A stretch of 64,000 nucleotides of DNA from Lysinibacillus odysseyi 34hs-1 = NBRC 100172 (GCF_001591965.1 NZ_BCVX01000003.1:363906-427905), one strand, 5' to 3'; numbered from the stretch's first letter, positions 39,462 through 50,786 are shown. The notes: generated by a model not told the origin, from the letters alone. Numbers and translations: made by a program.

Positions 39462-39573
39462 AAAACAGCTTTCAATTCAACAGGTATGGTAAGTCAGGCT
39501 AGTCCACCCTGGTTTTTATGTCAGTTAAAAACCGAAGTGGCTTGCGACTCCCCTGTGGAAATCAAGCTGTTTT
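39462..39573. repeat. Long nested stem-loop of unknown function
   Basis: Five helices nest exactly: AAAACAGCTT (39462-39471) with AAGCTGTTTT (39564-39573); ACAGG (39480-39484) with CCTGT (39552-39556); AGTC (39492) with GACT (39546); CCAC (39504) with GTGG (39537); GGTTTTT (39511-39517) with AAAAACC (39527-39533), around a 9-base loop. The A-run before and T-run after the outer helix would also suit a bidirectional terminator. It could equally be a small mobile (MITE-like) element or a structured RNA. Confidence 0.7.
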
Positions 39574-39668
39574 CTATTCAAATATATTTACTACTTGGTA
39601 ACGGGCTGCAGTATAAATTTATGATTATGTTAGCTACCACACTTCAAATTACCACTGCTCTCCGAAAA

Positions 39669-40337
39669 TTAATAATTAGATTCAGAAGTTAAACCTGTCA
39701 TGATCGCAACACCTGAGCTTGCGCCAATACGAGTTGCTCCATTCTCGATCATCTTCTTCATATCTTCCAGATTACGGACACCGCCTGAAGCTTTCACACC
39801 AAGGTCAGGACCGACTGTTTTGCGCATTAATGCGATATCTTCAGCAGTCGCGCCACCTGTTGAGAAACCAGTGGATGTTTTCACGTAGTCAGCACCAGCT
39901 TCGACTGATAATTGACAAGCTTTCACCTTTTCTTCTTCTGTCAGCAGGCATGTCTCAATGATTACTTTTACTAATGTACCATTTGCTGCGTCGACTACAG
40001 CCTTAATGTCATCGCGAACTAGGTCGTATTCGCCATTTTTTAATGCACCGATATTGATCACCATATCAATTTCCCCTGCACCGTTGGCAATCGCGTCCTT
40101 TGTTTCAAATGCTTTAACAGCTGAAGTAGAAGCACCTAATGGGAAACCGATTACTGTACACACCTTAACCTCAGTTCCTGCCAATAGCTCTGCACTGTAT
40201 TTTACCCATGTAGGATTTACACATACAGAAGCAAACACATACTTTTTCGCTTCCTCACATAATTTTTCAATTTGTGGTCGAGTCGCATCTGCCTTTAATA
40301 GGGTATGGTCAATCATTGCAGCATAATTTTGCGTCAT
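39669..40337 (-). CDS. deoC: Deoxyribose-phosphate aldolase
   Basis: 222 residues, class I aldolase splitting 2-deoxyribose-5-phosphate to acetaldehyde and glyceraldehyde-3-phosphate. Schiff-base lysine is Lys153 in YVKTSTGF; catalytic Asp91 lies in [10 protein letters not shown]; the proton-relay lysine is Lys182 in GVKASGGV. The ATG at 40335-40337 has AAGGAG 9 bases upstream; the in-frame TTG two codons before falls too near. An 18-bp palindromic operator overlaps the promoter. Confidence 0.96.
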   Translation of the reverse strand: MTQNYAAMIDHTLLKADATRPQIEKLCEEAKKYVFASVCVNPTWVKYSAELLAGTEVKVCTVIGFPLGASTSAVKAFETKDAIANGAGEIDMVINIGALKNGEYDLVRDDIKAVVDAANGTLVKVIIETCLLTEEEKVKACQLSVEAGADYVKTSTGFSTGGATAEDIALMRKTVGPDLGVKASGGVRNLEDMKKMIENGATRIGASSGVAIMTGLTSESNY

Positions 40338-40360
40338 GGTCAATTGCTCCTTTTATCTAT

Positions 40361-40385
40361 TAGTTGTACGTACAACTATATCATA
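40361..40385 (-). promoter_or_regulatory. deoC promoter with 18-bp palindromic operator
   Basis: The perfect palindrome TAGTTGTACGTACAACTA at 40361-40378 lies directly downstream of a minus-strand -10 TATGAT (40380-40385), where a repressor would block the transcription start. The core TTGTACGTACAA is the same as the AraR-type (GntR-family) operator core known from B. subtilis. Confidence 0.75.
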
Positions 40386-40461
40386 TCACCAAATAAGAAA
40401 TACATGAAATAGACAGACTAGTTTATCATTTTTATTTTTCTTTTTTGCTGTATTCTGCATA

Positions 40462-40497
40462 AAAGCCGCTCCCCCTTTTTTTGAGGAAGCGGCTTTC
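40462..40497 (-). terminator. Terminator of the heat-shock/mtaB transcript
   Basis: AAAGCCGCTTCCTC/GGGGAGCGGCTTTT on the minus strand just after the mtaB stop. Confidence 0.88.
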
Positions 40498-40500
40498 TAT

Positions 40501-41835
40501 TTAAGCTTCTACAGCGTCCAATACACGGACGAATTGTCCTTCATTGTACGGATAGCCGGCTTTTGTAATTTTTACTTTTACCAGTTTACCGACCATTTCT
40601 TCACTTGTTTCGAATACCACTTTCAGATAGTTTGCAGTGTAGCCGACATAAAGGTTTTCATTGTCCGATTCTTTAAAGCGTTCTTCTGGAATGACTTCCA
40701 GTACTTCGCCTTCAAAACGAGAAGCATATTCTTTTGCCAATTGGTCATTCAATGCGATTAGACGATGAACCCGTTCGTTTTTGATTTCCTCATCCACTTG
40801 GTCTTCCATACGGGCAGCTGGTGTACCTGTCCGTTTAGAGAATGGGAATACATGCAGCTCAGAGAATTTGTGGTCACGGATAAAGTTATACGTTTCCATA
40901 AATTCTTCCTCTGTTTCTCCCGGGAACCCAACGATTACATCGGATGTTACCGCTAAATCGGGCAGTGCTTTTTCTAATTTACGAAGGCGCTCAGAGAAGA
41001 AGTCCATCGTATATTTACGGCGCATACGTTTCAGTACTGTATCAGATCCTGATTGAATCGGGATATGCAAATGGTTTACAACAATTTCTGAATTTTGCAG
41101 TACTTCAATTACCTCGTCTGTTAATTGGGATGCTTCAATTGAAGAGATACGTAAACGTTTTAATCCTTTTACTTGTGATTCTAAATCACGTAGAAGCTGT
41201 GCCAGGTTATAGTCTTTAAAGTCTTGTCCGTATCCTCCTGTATGGATACCTGTCAAAACGATTTCAAGATAGCCTGCATCCACTAACTGCTGCGCCTGAC
41301 GGATTACTTCCTGCGGATCACGAGAACGCATTAAGCCACGGGCCCAAGGGATAATACAGAAAGTACAGAAATTATTGCACCCTTCCTGGATTTTCAGAGA
41401 TGCACGTGTCCGGTCTGTAAATGCTGGAACATCCAATTCCTCGTATACACGGTTTTTCATAATGTTGCGGACTGCATTAATCGGCTGACGTTCTTCACGG
41501 TATTGATCAATGAGCCCAAGCATTTTATGGCGGTCCTGTGTTCCGACCACGATATCAACACCTGGAATTGCCATAATTTCAGCAGGGGAAGTTTGTGCAT
41601 AACATCCTGTTACACAAATAACCGCATCCGGATTTTGACGGATCGCACGGCGGATTACTTGGCGGGATTTTTTATCCCCTGTATTTGTTACTGTACATGT
41701 ATTAATTACATAAACATCAGCTTGTTGTTCAAACTCGTTACGCTCATAGCCCTGCTCTTTGAATAATTGCCAAATCGCTTCTGTTTCGTAATGGTTTACT
41801 TTACAACCTAATGTGTGAAAAGCCACTGTTGACAA
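40501..41835 (-). CDS. mtaB: tRNA t(6)A37 methylthiotransferase MtaB
   Basis: 444 residues, radical-SAM methylthiotransferase making ms2t6A37. The N-terminal UPF0004 domain carries cysteines in FHTLGCKVNHYE, INTCTVTN and VTGCYAQ; the radical-SAM cluster motif GCNNFCTFCIIPWARG is near residue 150; a C-terminal TRAM domain follows at about 375-440. The start is TTG (41833-41835), reading MSTVAFHTLGCKVNHYE like homologues, with GTGGAGGGG just upstream; the longer ATG-started frame overlaps rsmE. Confidence 0.95.
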   Translation of the reverse strand: MSTVAFHTLGCKVNHYETEAIWQLFKEQGYERNEFEQQADVYVINTCTVTNTGDKKSRQVIRRAIRQNPDAVICVTGCYAQTSPAEIMAIPGVDIVVGTQDRHKMLGLIDQYREERQPINAVRNIMKNRVYEELDVPAFTDRTRASLKIQEGCNNFCTFCIIPWARGLMRSRDPQEVIRQAQQLVDAGYLEIVLTGIHTGGYGQDFKDYNLAQLLRDLESQVKGLKRLRISSIEASQLTDEVIEVLQNSEIVVNHLHIPIQSGSDTVLKRMRRKYTMDFFSERLRKLEKALPDLAVTSDVIVGFPGETEEEFMETYNFIRDHKFSELHVFPFSKRTGTPAARMEDQVDEEIKNERVHRLIALNDQLAKEYASRFEGEVLEVIPEERFKESDNENLYVGYTANYLKVVFETSEEMVGKLVKVKITKAGYPYNEGQFVRVLDAVEA

Positions 41836-41851
41836 GGCCCCTCCACCTCTT

Positions 41852-42595
41852 TCATTCAAATTCATAGGATATTGCAGATAATGCATATAACGGTGCTGTT
41901 TCCGTCCGTAAAATACGCGGTCCGAGTGACATTATTTGTGCGCCTGCCGCTGTAAGTGCCTCAGCTTCCTTGCGTGAAATACCGCCTTCTGGACCAAAAA
42001 TACATAAAATTGATTTCGATTCATTATCATACACTTTTTTCAGCTGATCCGCAAACCTTGTGCGTTTTTCAGCCTTTGCATCTTCTTCATCTGCAAGAAA
42101 CACAACGTCATAATCAGGCAGTGCCGCTAATAATTGTTTAAAGGAAAAGGGCATCTTTATGCTCGGTATATGTGTACGGTGTGATTGTTCAGCAGCTTCC
42201 TGAGCTATTTTTTGAAGACGCTCCTGATTTTTGCGGCCCTTTTTCTCATCCCATTTCACAATAGAGCGTTCCGCAGCATAAGGAATACAAGCATACATTC
42301 CTAATTCCGTTCCCTTTTGGGCGATCAGCTCTAATTTATCACCTTTCGGCAGTCCACAGGCAATTGTTATCTGCACCGGCATCTCAGGAGAAGGGACCGT
42401 TCGTCCAGTCGGCTTAGCCAAAATTTCTGTCCCCACTTCTTCTATTTCACATATATGGGCGATGCTTTCAAAAACAACGATAATTTCCTCTCCCGCTGTC
42501 ATTCGCATCACCTTCTCAATATGCCGGGCGTTATCACCTGTAATAAGGAATATGCCCCCCTCACTCGGCGGCTCGTCCACAAAGTAACGTTGCAT
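41852..42595 (-). CDS. rsmE: 16S rRNA (uracil(1498)-N(3))-methyltransferase
   Basis: 247 residues. An N-terminal PUA-like domain (MQRYFVDEPP, NARHIEKVMRM) is followed by a SPOUT methyltransferase domain with a trefoil knot (FGPEGGISRKEAE and MSLGPRILRTETAPLYALS). GAGGAGG lies 9 bases before the ATG. Follows prmA after a terminator-like hairpin; mtaB follows after 16 bases. Confidence 0.95.
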   Translation of the reverse strand: MQRYFVDEPPSEGGIFLITGDNARHIEKVMRMTAGEEIIVVFESIAHICEIEEVGTEILAKPTGRTVPSPEMPVQITIACGLPKGDKLELIAQKGTELGMYACIPYAAERSIVKWDEKKGRKNQERLQKIAQEAAEQSHRTHIPSIKMPFSFKQLLAALPDYDVVFLADEEDAKAEKRTRFADQLKKVYDNESKSILCIFGPEGGISRKEAEALTAAGAQIMSLGPRILRTETAPLYALSAISYEFE

Positions 42596-42618
42596 CCTGT
42601 TCTTCCTCCTCTACTCTA

Positions 42619-42655
42619 ATAAAAAGTAGACAAAGCCAAATGACCCTGTCTACTA
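42619..42655 (-). terminator. Terminator-like hairpin after prmA
   Basis: AGTAGACA/TGTCTACT on the minus strand followed by TTTTTATTAG, between prmA and rsmE. Confidence 0.75.
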
Positions 42656-42670
42656 GCTTACCTGCCTGTT

Positions 42671-43612
42671 TTACTGCGGACGGCGGGCAATAATTGCTAC
42701 CCAGTCTTCCATCATGAGTACTTCTTCAATCGTAAAGCCCGATTTTTCAAGTGCTTCCTTTACCTCGTCCTTTTTTGCTCCAATGATACCGCTTGTTACA
42801 TAAACGCCGCCTGGTTTTACAATAGAGTAGGCATCGTCTGTAAATGTCACAATAATTTCAGCTAAAATATTGGCAACTACGACATCTGCAGGCTCTTTTA
42901 CTGTATCAAGCAAATTGCCATGGAATACCTGCACAATTCCGTCTACTTTATTCAGCTCTACATTTTCACGTGCCGCTGTTACAGCGACTTCGTCCAAATC
43001 AAGGGCATGCACTTGTTTAGCTCCAAGCATTGCTGCCCCGATGGAAAGAACACCTGACCCTGTGCCTACATCGATGACAGCATCATTCTCGCTCACTACA
43101 TTTTCAAGTGCCTGTAAACACATGACTGTCGTTGGGTGTGTCCCTGTACCAAAAGCCATGCCCGGATCAAGCTCAATAATTAGCTCATCTGTGCTGACAG
43201 GTGTATATTCTTCCCATGTTGGTACAATAGTAAACCGCTCTGAAATTTTCACAGGATGATAGTATTGCTTCCAGGCAGTTGCCCAGTCCTCCTCGTCCAC
43301 TTCACATAAGGTAACAATATTTTCGCCGATGTTAATATCGAAATTTACAAGGTTTGCAATTGCAAGTTTAATTTCCTCTACCGTTTCCGCCAAAAAGCTC
43401 GTTGCGGATAAATACGCCTTTACTACGACCCCGTTTTTCGGGAAGTCGTCAGGATTCAATGCGTAAATTTCTCCGAACTGATCAATCCGTTCTTTTGTCA
43501 GTTCTTTTGAATCCTCTATAACAACACCGCTAGCGCCTGCCTCATGTAAGATGTTTGATACAGCTTCAACGGCTTCATTCGTTGTCAGAATCGATAATTC
43601 TGTCCATTTCAC
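42671..43612 (-). CDS. prmA: Ribosomal protein L11 methyltransferase
   Basis: 313 residues; trimethylates ribosomal protein L11. The N-terminal substrate-recruiting domain covers about 1-110. The SAM-binding core has [33 protein letters not shown] and the NILAEI motif. The start is taken as GTG (43610-43612), giving MKWTELSI as in Bacillus; a TTG two codons earlier is closer to the AGGAGAG ribosome site and is an alternative. Downstream of dnaJ, the usual Bacillales order. Confidence 0.94.
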   Translation of the reverse strand: MKWTELSILTTNEAVEAVSNILHEAGASGVVIEDSKELTKERIDQFGEIYALNPDDFPKNGVVVKAYLSATSFLAETVEEIKLAIANLVNFDINIGENIVTLCEVDEEDWATAWKQYYHPVKISERFTIVPTWEEYTPVSTDELIIELDPGMAFGTGTHPTTVMCLQALENVVSENDAVIDVGTGSGVLSIGAAMLGAKQVHALDLDEVAVTAARENVELNKVDGIVQVFHGNLLDTVKEPADVVVANILAEIIVTFTDDAYSIVKPGGVYVTSGIIGAKKDEVKEALEKSGFTIEEVLMMEDWVAIIARRPQ

Positions 43613-43627
43613 TTGCAACTCTCTCCT

Positions 43628-44749
43628 TTATGATTCACCTTTAAAGGTCTTTTTAATTTTATCGAATAATGAGCTTCCTTGCTCTTCCGGGATATCTCCG
43701 CTAAGCTCTGCAAAATCACGCAACAGCTGTTTTTGTTTTTCTGTCAGCTTCGTCGGTGTTACGACTTTTACGATAACGTATTGGTGACCCATTCCATACC
43801 CATGGACATTTTTTACACCTTTATCCTTAATACGGAATTGAGCTCCCGATTGTGTACCGGCAGGAATTTTCAATTTTACTTTGCCGTGTACAGTCGGCAC
43901 TTCGATTTCATCACCTAAAGCAGCTTGCGGGAATGTCAGTTTGAGCTCATAGTAGATATCGTCTCCGTCACGCTCAAATAGCTCATGATTACGGACGCTA
44001 AATACTATATAAAGATCCCCAGCTGGCCCCCCGTTAATGCCCGGCTCCCCTTGCCCGCTTACACGAAGCTGCTGGCCATCATCGACACCGGCCGGGATAT
44101 TGATTTTAATTTTTTTCGTTTTTTGTACTTTTCCAGCACCACGGCAAGTTGGACATTTGTCAACAATGATTTTGCCTGCACCACGGCAAGATGGGCAAGT
44201 ACGGCGGTTTACCATACGGCCGAATGGTGTGTCGACCGCTTGATTAATCTCACCTGATCCATTACAGTGCGAACATGTTTGAGGAGTCGTGCCTGGTTTT
44301 GCACCTGTCCCATTACAAGTTCCACATTCTTCCTCCTGCGGGATTTCTATTTCTGTTTCTTTACCGAAGATAGCTTCTTCAAAATCAACAGTCATACGGA
44401 ATTGCAGGTCGTCACCTTTGCGGGGCGCGTTCGGATCTTGCCGGCGTCCTCCACCAAAGAAGGAAGAGAAAATGTCTTCGAATCCTCCGAAGCCCCCGCC
44501 TCCAAAGCCGCCTCCTCCGAAGCCTGCCTGTGGATCTTCATGGCCGAACTGATCATATCGAGCCCGTTTTTGATCATCGGATAATACTTCGTATGCCTCT
44601 GCGATTTCCTTGAATTTCTCATCAGCGCCGGGCTCTTTATTAATATCCGGGTGATACTGCTTTGATAGTTTACGGTATGCTTTTTTAATTTCATCTTTAC
44701 TTGCCCCTTTTGCAAGGCCAAGCACTTCATAATAATCGCGCTTACTCAT
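43628..44749 (-). CDS. dnaJ: Chaperone protein DnaJ
   Basis: 373 residues, type I Hsp40. J domain at 1-70 with the YHPDI HPD motif, Gly/Phe-rich linker (about 75-105), four CxxCxGxG zinc motifs ([32 protein letters not shown]) and the C-terminal client-binding domains. Co-chaperone stimulating DnaK ATPase. Separated from dnaK by a terminator and a palindrome, so partly independent expression is possible. Confidence 0.97.
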   Translation of the reverse strand: MSKRDYYEVLGLAKGASKDEIKKAYRKLSKQYHPDINKEPGADEKFKEIAEAYEVLSDDQKRARYDQFGHEDPQAGFGGGGFGGGGFGGFEDIFSSFFGGGRRQDPNAPRKGDDLQFRMTVDFEEAIFGKETEIEIPQEEECGTCNGTGAKPGTTPQTCSHCNGSGEINQAVDTPFGRMVNRRTCPSCRGAGKIIVDKCPTCRGAGKVQKTKKIKINIPAGVDDGQQLRVSGQGEPGINGGPAGDLYIVFSVRNHELFERDGDDIYYELKLTFPQAALGDEIEVPTVHGKVKLKIPAGTQSGAQFRIKDKGVKNVHGYGMGHQYVIVKVVTPTKLTEKQKQLLRDFAELSGDIPEEQGSSLFDKIKKTFKGES

Positions 44750-44827
44750 CGTTCACTCTCCGCTCTTTTTACATAACGTATATTTTAACATGTTAAAAAA
44801 ATGATGTATATGCAAAGTACCTGTACT

Positions 44828-44843
44828 GGATGAAATTTCATCC
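44828..44843. promoter_or_regulatory. 16-bp perfect palindrome upstream of dnaJ
   Basis: GGATGAAATTTCATCC, 79 bases before the dnaJ start and just after the dnaK terminator in transcript order. Not a CIRCE element. A shorter palindrome, TAACATGTTA, lies at 44786-44795. Confidence 0.5.
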
Positions 44844-44850
44844 TAACATT

Positions 44851-44889
44851 GAAAAAGTCAAAGCCGGCATTTCGGTCTTTGACTTTTTC
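44851..44889 (-). terminator. Terminator of dnaK
   Basis: GAAAAAGTCAAAG/CTTTGACTTTTTC with an inner CCG/CGG pair; the T-run of the 3' arm serves as U-tract. Confidence 0.8.
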
Positions 44890-44909
44890 ATACTTACTTT
44901 ATTGTAGGA

Positions 44910-46763
<1,854 letters not shown>

Positions 46764-46856
46764 TTACACGTAATTTTTGATCATTTTGTAAAGTTGGCTG
46801 AATGTCTGGCTTTTGCACGGCACTTTTTTAATTTATTCCGTGCAGATTTGCTGCCA

Positions 46857-47429
46857 TCATTCGTTCACTGATACCATAGCAGGTCGCAATACGCGATCTT
46901 TTAGCTTATACCCTTTTTGCAGCTCACGTAGAACAATTCCGCTTTCTTTATCCGTATCCTGCTCCTGCATCACTGCTTGATGCACATTTGGATCGAAAGT
47001 TTCGCCCTCTGCAGCTATCACTTCCAACCCTTCGCGTCCAGCAGCATCCAGGAACTGGCGATATACCATTTCCACGCCCTTATAAAGTGCATTAGCATCA
47101 TCAGATGTCACTTCTACCTGCAGGGCACGTTCTAAATTGTCAAGCACTGGTAGAAGGTCTGTCAGTAAGCTTTGTGCACGGAATTTTTCCGCTGCCTCAC
47201 GTTCCAGCTTATGGCGGCGAAGAATGTTATCGTAATCCGCACGAAGGCGCAGATAGCGGTTTTCCTCTTCCTCCAGCTTTGCCGTCAATTCAGCAATTTG
47301 CTGTTCTTTTTCATCTACCACTGTTTCTTCTGTTGCTTCCTGCTGTTCGTTAGCTTCCATTACTTCTTCGGCTACTTCTTGCTGTTTCAATTCTTCTTTA
47401 GTTTCATTCTGGTCTGTCGAATTAGACAC
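46857..47429 (-). CDS. grpE: Nucleotide exchange factor GrpE
   Basis: 190 residues. A Glu/Gln-rich disordered N-terminus (1-45) precedes a long coiled coil (about 45-95) and a beta domain (ending [16 protein letters not shown]). The start is GTG (47427-47429) with GGAGG 7 bases upstream. Nucleotide exchange factor for DnaK. Confidence 0.97.
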   Translation of the reverse strand: MSNSTDQNETKEELKQQEVAEEVMEANEQQEATEETVVDEKEQQIAELTAKLEEEENRYLRLRADYDNILRRHKLEREAAEKFRAQSLLTDLLPVLDNLERALQVEVTSDDANALYKGVEMVYRQFLDAAGREGLEVIAAEGETFDPNVHQAVMQEQDTDKESGIVLRELQKGYKLKDRVLRPAMVSVNE

Positions 47430-47441
47430 GTCATATCCTCC

Positions 47442-48470
47442 TTATAGTGAGTCATTACGATGGGAAAGGGCATTAGATAATCCGCGGCGCATGAGATCCA
47501 TAATCGTCACTACACGCTGATAATCCATACGAGTCGGGCCGATAATGGCAATGGAGCCTCGTTCCTCCCCTGCTCCAAATGAAGCGGTAATAACACTACA
47601 ATTTTCTATAGCTAAGTGGTTATTTTCCGAACCAATCCGGATTTGAATACCTGAATCTAATGGCTTAAATAAGTTTTGCACTTGGCTATCTTTATCCATC
47701 AGTTCCATGAACATACGAACCTTGTTCAAATCATGGAACTCCGGCTGGTTGAGCATATTCGTCTTACCTGCATAATAGACTTTGCCTTCCTTTTGGCCGC
47801 TTGCTACCTGCATCAATGACTGAATCACTGCATCTGCTGTATGGATATGCTGCCTCAATACAGCGAGTGCTTCAAGTTCAAGCTTAAGATGAAGATCCTG
47901 CAGCGAAACACCTGATAAACGGTCATTTAAAATATTGACCATTTTTTCGATGTCTGAAGGATTGAAGCCCTCCGGTAAAGTAAATACTCGATTTTCTACA
48001 TGCCCATTGTCCGTCACAATGATGGCTACAGCACTGTCCTCAGAAAGCGGGACAATTTGAAACCTTTTTACTTTATGACGCTGGACATCAGGCCCAAGTA
48101 ATACCGTTGTATATGTCGTCAGCTCCGACAAAATATTCGCCGATTCCTTAATGAGCTGCTCTGCTTCGACAATTTGCCGTTTAAAGACAGATTGAATTTG
48201 GCTCACTTCATCAGCTGACATGATTTGAGGCTGCAATAAATGATCCACATAAAAACGATACCCTTTTTCAGAAGGTACTCGTCCAGAGGAAGTGTGGGTC
48301 TTTTCTAAAAAACCTAGCTCCTCCAGATCCGCCATCTCATTGCGGATTGTTGCGGGACTAAATGTTATCCAGTCTTTTTTGGAAATTTGGCGAGACCCAA
48401 CAGGCTGGGCAGACGACACGAAATCATCAACGATTACTTGTAAAATTTGTAACTGCCGATTTGTTAACAT
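47442..48470 (-). CDS. hrcA: Heat-inducible transcription repressor HrcA
   Basis: 342 residues; represses the dnaK operon by binding CIRCE. The N-terminal winged helix (MLTNRQLQILQVIVDDFV, PVGSRQISKK, SPATIRNEMADLEELGFLEK) is followed by a GAF-like domain and the C-terminal GPTRMDYQRVV motif. The start is the ATG at 48468-48470 (AGAGG 8 bases upstream); the longer frame runs through the CIRCE element and promoter. First gene of hrcA-grpE-dnaK-dnaJ. Confidence 0.96.
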   Translation of the reverse strand: MLTNRQLQILQVIVDDFVSSAQPVGSRQISKKDWITFSPATIRNEMADLEELGFLEKTHTSSGRVPSEKGYRFYVDHLLQPQIMSADEVSQIQSVFKRQIVEAEQLIKESANILSELTTYTTVLLGPDVQRHKVKRFQIVPLSEDSAVAIIVTDNGHVENRVFTLPEGFNPSDIEKMVNILNDRLSGVSLQDLHLKLELEALAVLRQHIHTADAVIQSLMQVASGQKEGKVYYAGKTNMLNQPEFHDLNKVRMFMELMDKDSQVQNLFKPLDSGIQIRIGSENNHLAIENCSVITASFGAGEERGSIAIIGPTRMDYQRVVTIMDLMRRGLSNALSHRNDSL

Positions 48471-48484
48471 GCTCATCACCTCTG

Positions 48485-48511
48485 TTAGCACTCGTCGAAT
48501 ACGAGTGCTAA
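48485..48511. promoter_or_regulatory. CIRCE element
   Basis: Exact consensus TTAGCACTC-N9-GAGTGCTAA, between the promoter and the hrcA start: the HrcA operator. Confidence 0.98.
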
Positions 48512-48522
48512 TACTATATAAT

Positions 48523-48551
48523 AAATTAACAAATCCCCGTTTTTCTGTCAA
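48523..48551 (-). promoter_or_regulatory. SigA promoter of the hrcA operon
   Basis: Perfect -35 TTGACA (48546-48551) and TAATTT (48523-48528) 17 bases on, immediately in front of CIRCE. Confidence 0.75.
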
Positions 48552-48560
48552 CGAAATCGT

Positions 48561-49706
48561 TTACTCTTCAAGTAAAAATTGTTGAAACACTTCATTACCG
48601 ACGAATCTTCCGCTGCGGGTCAATCGAATTCCGTTTTCATCGCTCTCTAAAAGACCCTTGCATGTAAGCTCCTCTATTACAGTACGATACTTCTCCCAAA
48701 TGGTTTCATGGAATTTCTGTTCAAAAGCGGGGGCCTCTACCCCATCTACTTTTCGCAGTCCTAAGAACATCTGCTCTTCCAACTGCTCTAATGGCGTTAC
48801 TTCATGCTCATGGATAATTGGCAAATGCCCTGATTCCACTGCCTCTATATATTTTTTGATCGGGCCGTGATTAGAATACCTTACTCTATCAACATAACCG
48901 TGTGCCCCTGCTCCAAAACCTGCATATTCATCATTATCCCAGTAAATTTTATTATGAATAGAAGCAAAACCCGGTTTGGCAAAATTGCTGATTTCATATT
49001 GGGCAAGGTCGTGTGCCTCCATTTCCTTCATCAGCACATCATACATATCTGCCTCCAGGTCCTCGGTCGGTAATGCAAGACGACCTTTGGCATATTGAAT
49101 ATAGAAAATCGTTTTTGGCTCCACGATTAATGAATAAGCGGAGTAATGTGGCAATTCAAGAGCGAATGCCTGTTTCAACGTTTCTTTCCACTGTTCCATA
49201 GTCTGATGCGGCAGCCCGTACATAAGATCAATGCTAATGTTAGTGAAGCCTACCTTTTTTGCCAGCGCAATGGTTTCATATACGTGAGCATTTGAATGTG
49301 TTCTCCCTATTTTTTTCAGCAAATCCTGATCGAATGATTGCACACCCATGCTTAATCTATTAACCCCGCCATCAAGCAGAGCTTTCAGCTTTTCTTCAGA
49401 TAGCTCATCTGGGTTTGCTTCCGAGCTGAACTCCACTACATTTTTCATGGGAATATAGGTGCGAATGAGCTCTAATAAACGCGTAATTTGCTTTGCGGAT
49501 AAGGCGGTTGGCGTTCCGCCGCCTAGAAAAACGGTCTCAACATTGGTGAAGGCTTCCGGCTTCCTTTCTACAGCCATCTTCATTTCTTTTCCTAATGCTT
49601 CTATATATTCATCAACAGGCTGATTTTTAAAGAATACCTTATTAAAATCGCAATAATTACATATTTGATGACAAAAAGGGATATGAATATACACTCCTCG
49701 CGCCAT
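48561..49706 (-). CDS. hemW: Heme chaperone HemW (radical SAM)
   Basis: 381 residues, HemN-like but with only the HemW-type cluster motif: IPFCHQICNYCDF with Cys12, Cys16 and Cys19. GGGTPTAL and GVQSFD motifs follow, then a C-terminal HemW domain from about 285. It is thought to deliver heme to respiratory enzymes rather than act as coproporphyrinogen oxidase. The start MARGVYIHIPFC is preceded by GAGGGAAG. In Bacillales its upstream neighbour is normally lepA; here that place is taken by an unrelated gene and a prophage. Confidence 0.94.
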   Translation of the reverse strand: MARGVYIHIPFCHQICNYCDFNKVFFKNQPVDEYIEALGKEMKMAVERKPEAFTNVETVFLGGGTPTALSAKQITRLLELIRTYIPMKNVVEFSSEANPDELSEEKLKALLDGGVNRLSMGVQSFDQDLLKKIGRTHSNAHVYETIALAKKVGFTNISIDLMYGLPHQTMEQWKETLKQAFALELPHYSAYSLIVEPKTIFYIQYAKGRLALPTEDLEADMYDVLMKEMEAHDLAQYEISNFAKPGFASIHNKIYWDNDEYAGFGAGAHGYVDRVRYSNHGPIKKYIEAVESGHLPIIHEHEVTPLEQLEEQMFLGLRKVDGVEAPAFEQKFHETIWEKYRTVIEELTCKGLLESDENGIRLTRSGRFVGNEVFQQFLLEE

Positions 49707-49779
49707 ACAATCACTTCCCTCATTTTTACTTTGTTCCTTTCCATTGTACCTATTCAGAGATAAAATACAATTTTCATGC

Positions 49780-49812
49780 AAAAAAAAACGTATTCGCCCC
49801 TTCGCGAATACG
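49780..49812 (-). terminator. Terminator of the 49829 gene
   Basis: CGTATTCG/CGAATACG hairpin followed on the minus strand by TTTTTTTT. Confidence 0.9.
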
Positions 49813-49828
49813 GAAAATGAGTAACTAT

Positions 49829-50155
49829 TCAGGCTGTAAAAATCGGTTGTTCCTTATTCATTAACATCACTAGATCAAGTGCATTCAAGCTCCGCAGCTT
49901 TTCAGAAAAGTGCACAGCTTCATCACGCGTGCGGAATGGAAAAGCCTCTAGCTCCTTTGTCACTTCAAATTTCCCATCGATCATTTGTAACAAATACAAA
50001 CGCACTGTTGGGCAGCAAGCTCTTGTATAGTTTAAGTTTTCACCCGCTACTAATATTCCTACATTTTCCGAAGTTGGGCTGATAATTGTATCCAATGTTG
50101 CCAACTCATCCATTTCGAACCATTCTGGCACATTAATTTCGATTTGCTTTGTCAT
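49829..50155 (-). CDS. Hypothetical cytoplasmic protein
   Basis: 108 residues starting MTKQIEINVPEWFEMDEL. No membrane segment or signal; a vicinal cysteine pair in RACCPTVRLYLL is the only striking feature, and the C-terminus has an alpha/beta look (FPFRTRDEAVHFSEKL). GAGGGAG lies 9 bases before the chosen ATG; two ATGs just upstream are too near the ribosome site. Not recognised. It is the last gene with host-like composition before the prophage. Confidence 0.65.
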   Translation of the reverse strand: MTKQIEINVPEWFEMDELATLDTIISPTSENVGILVAGENLNYTRACCPTVRLYLLQMIDGKFEVTKELEAFPFRTRDEAVHFSEKLRSLNALDLVMLMNKEQPIFTA

Positions 50156-50691
50156 TAACATCATCTCCCTCTAATAGAATAACAGCTAGCTCTCATCTTT
50201 ATCACTGTTGTGATATTGTGATTTCGTTACAAAAACACAGCAACCCAAATTTTGACTTTACCTCTAATTAAACACAACATATGTACTAAGAGCCGTTGAA
50301 AACGGAACGCTTTTAGCACTATTTCTCTTTATATCTCAATATTACTATTAACTCTGTTCCCTCACAAGCATAAATTTAATAAAAGTTCTGTAAATATAAT
50401 TATTTTTAATATGAAATTTTTAGTATTAGTATTTTTTACCTTATTAATATTTTATTGGAATTATTGTTTTGGATCGTGTATATAGCGGTAGAATGTTTTT
50501 TTTCTATCATTTTTGTTCAGAAATCTTTAAAAATAGAATCATTATAAAAATAATGTATTTTCGCATAGCATGAATATACCAACTTTTAAGTAAGTATATA
50601 AGAATGACCTCCCTGTGGCGGAGTGGCCGTTATCAATTCCTATTCACAAATTGTATAGAGGAAAGCTTTGATAGTTAAAAGGCAAAAAAAT

Positions 50692-50735
50692 AAGGACATA
50701 GCTGATCAGCTGTTAGAGGAGACTCCTATGTCCCT
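50692..50735 (-). terminator. Hairpin GGACATAG/CTATGTCC with T-run on minus strand
   Basis: Outer helix of about 10 bp with an inner palindrome AGCTGATCAGCT; the minus strand continues TTATTTTTTTG. Confidence 0.6.
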
Positions 50736-50748
50736 TTAGAAATAAAAA

Positions 50749-50786
50749 TAGTGGGGGAAGCCGGATATATCCGGCTTCCCCCACTA
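50749..50786. repeat. 38-bp perfect palindrome
   Basis: Arms begin TAGTGGGGGAAGCCGGATA and fold without a loop. The minus strand continues TTTTTATTTC, so it could terminate minus-strand transcription; its perfection is unusual. Confidence 0.85.

Larger units (their letters stand above)
39003..39668. other. Non-coding region between the gntR unit and deoC
   Basis: 666 bases without a credible gene. It holds a GntR-type operator (39127-39146) and a 112-base nested hairpin (39462-39573), described separately. The plus-strand frame 39354-39692 runs through the hairpin and into deoC and is not believed. Confidence 0.6.

Noticed and set aside
39354..39692. Plus-strand frame of 112 codons between the sugar cluster and deoC
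   Set aside because: It runs through the long nested hairpin, overlaps the end of deoC, has no ribosome site, and its product looks random.
50411..50485. 24-codon hydrophobic peptide (MKFLVLVFFTLLIFYWNY start)
   Set aside because: Very AT-rich sequence gives such frames by chance, and no ribosome site precedes it.
50605..50629. tRNA-like fragment (TGGCGGAGTGGCCG) that could mark an att site in a tRNA gene
   Set aside because: It does not extend into a cloverleaf; it is better explained as a decayed copy of the GACCACCC/GAGTGGTC terminator family.
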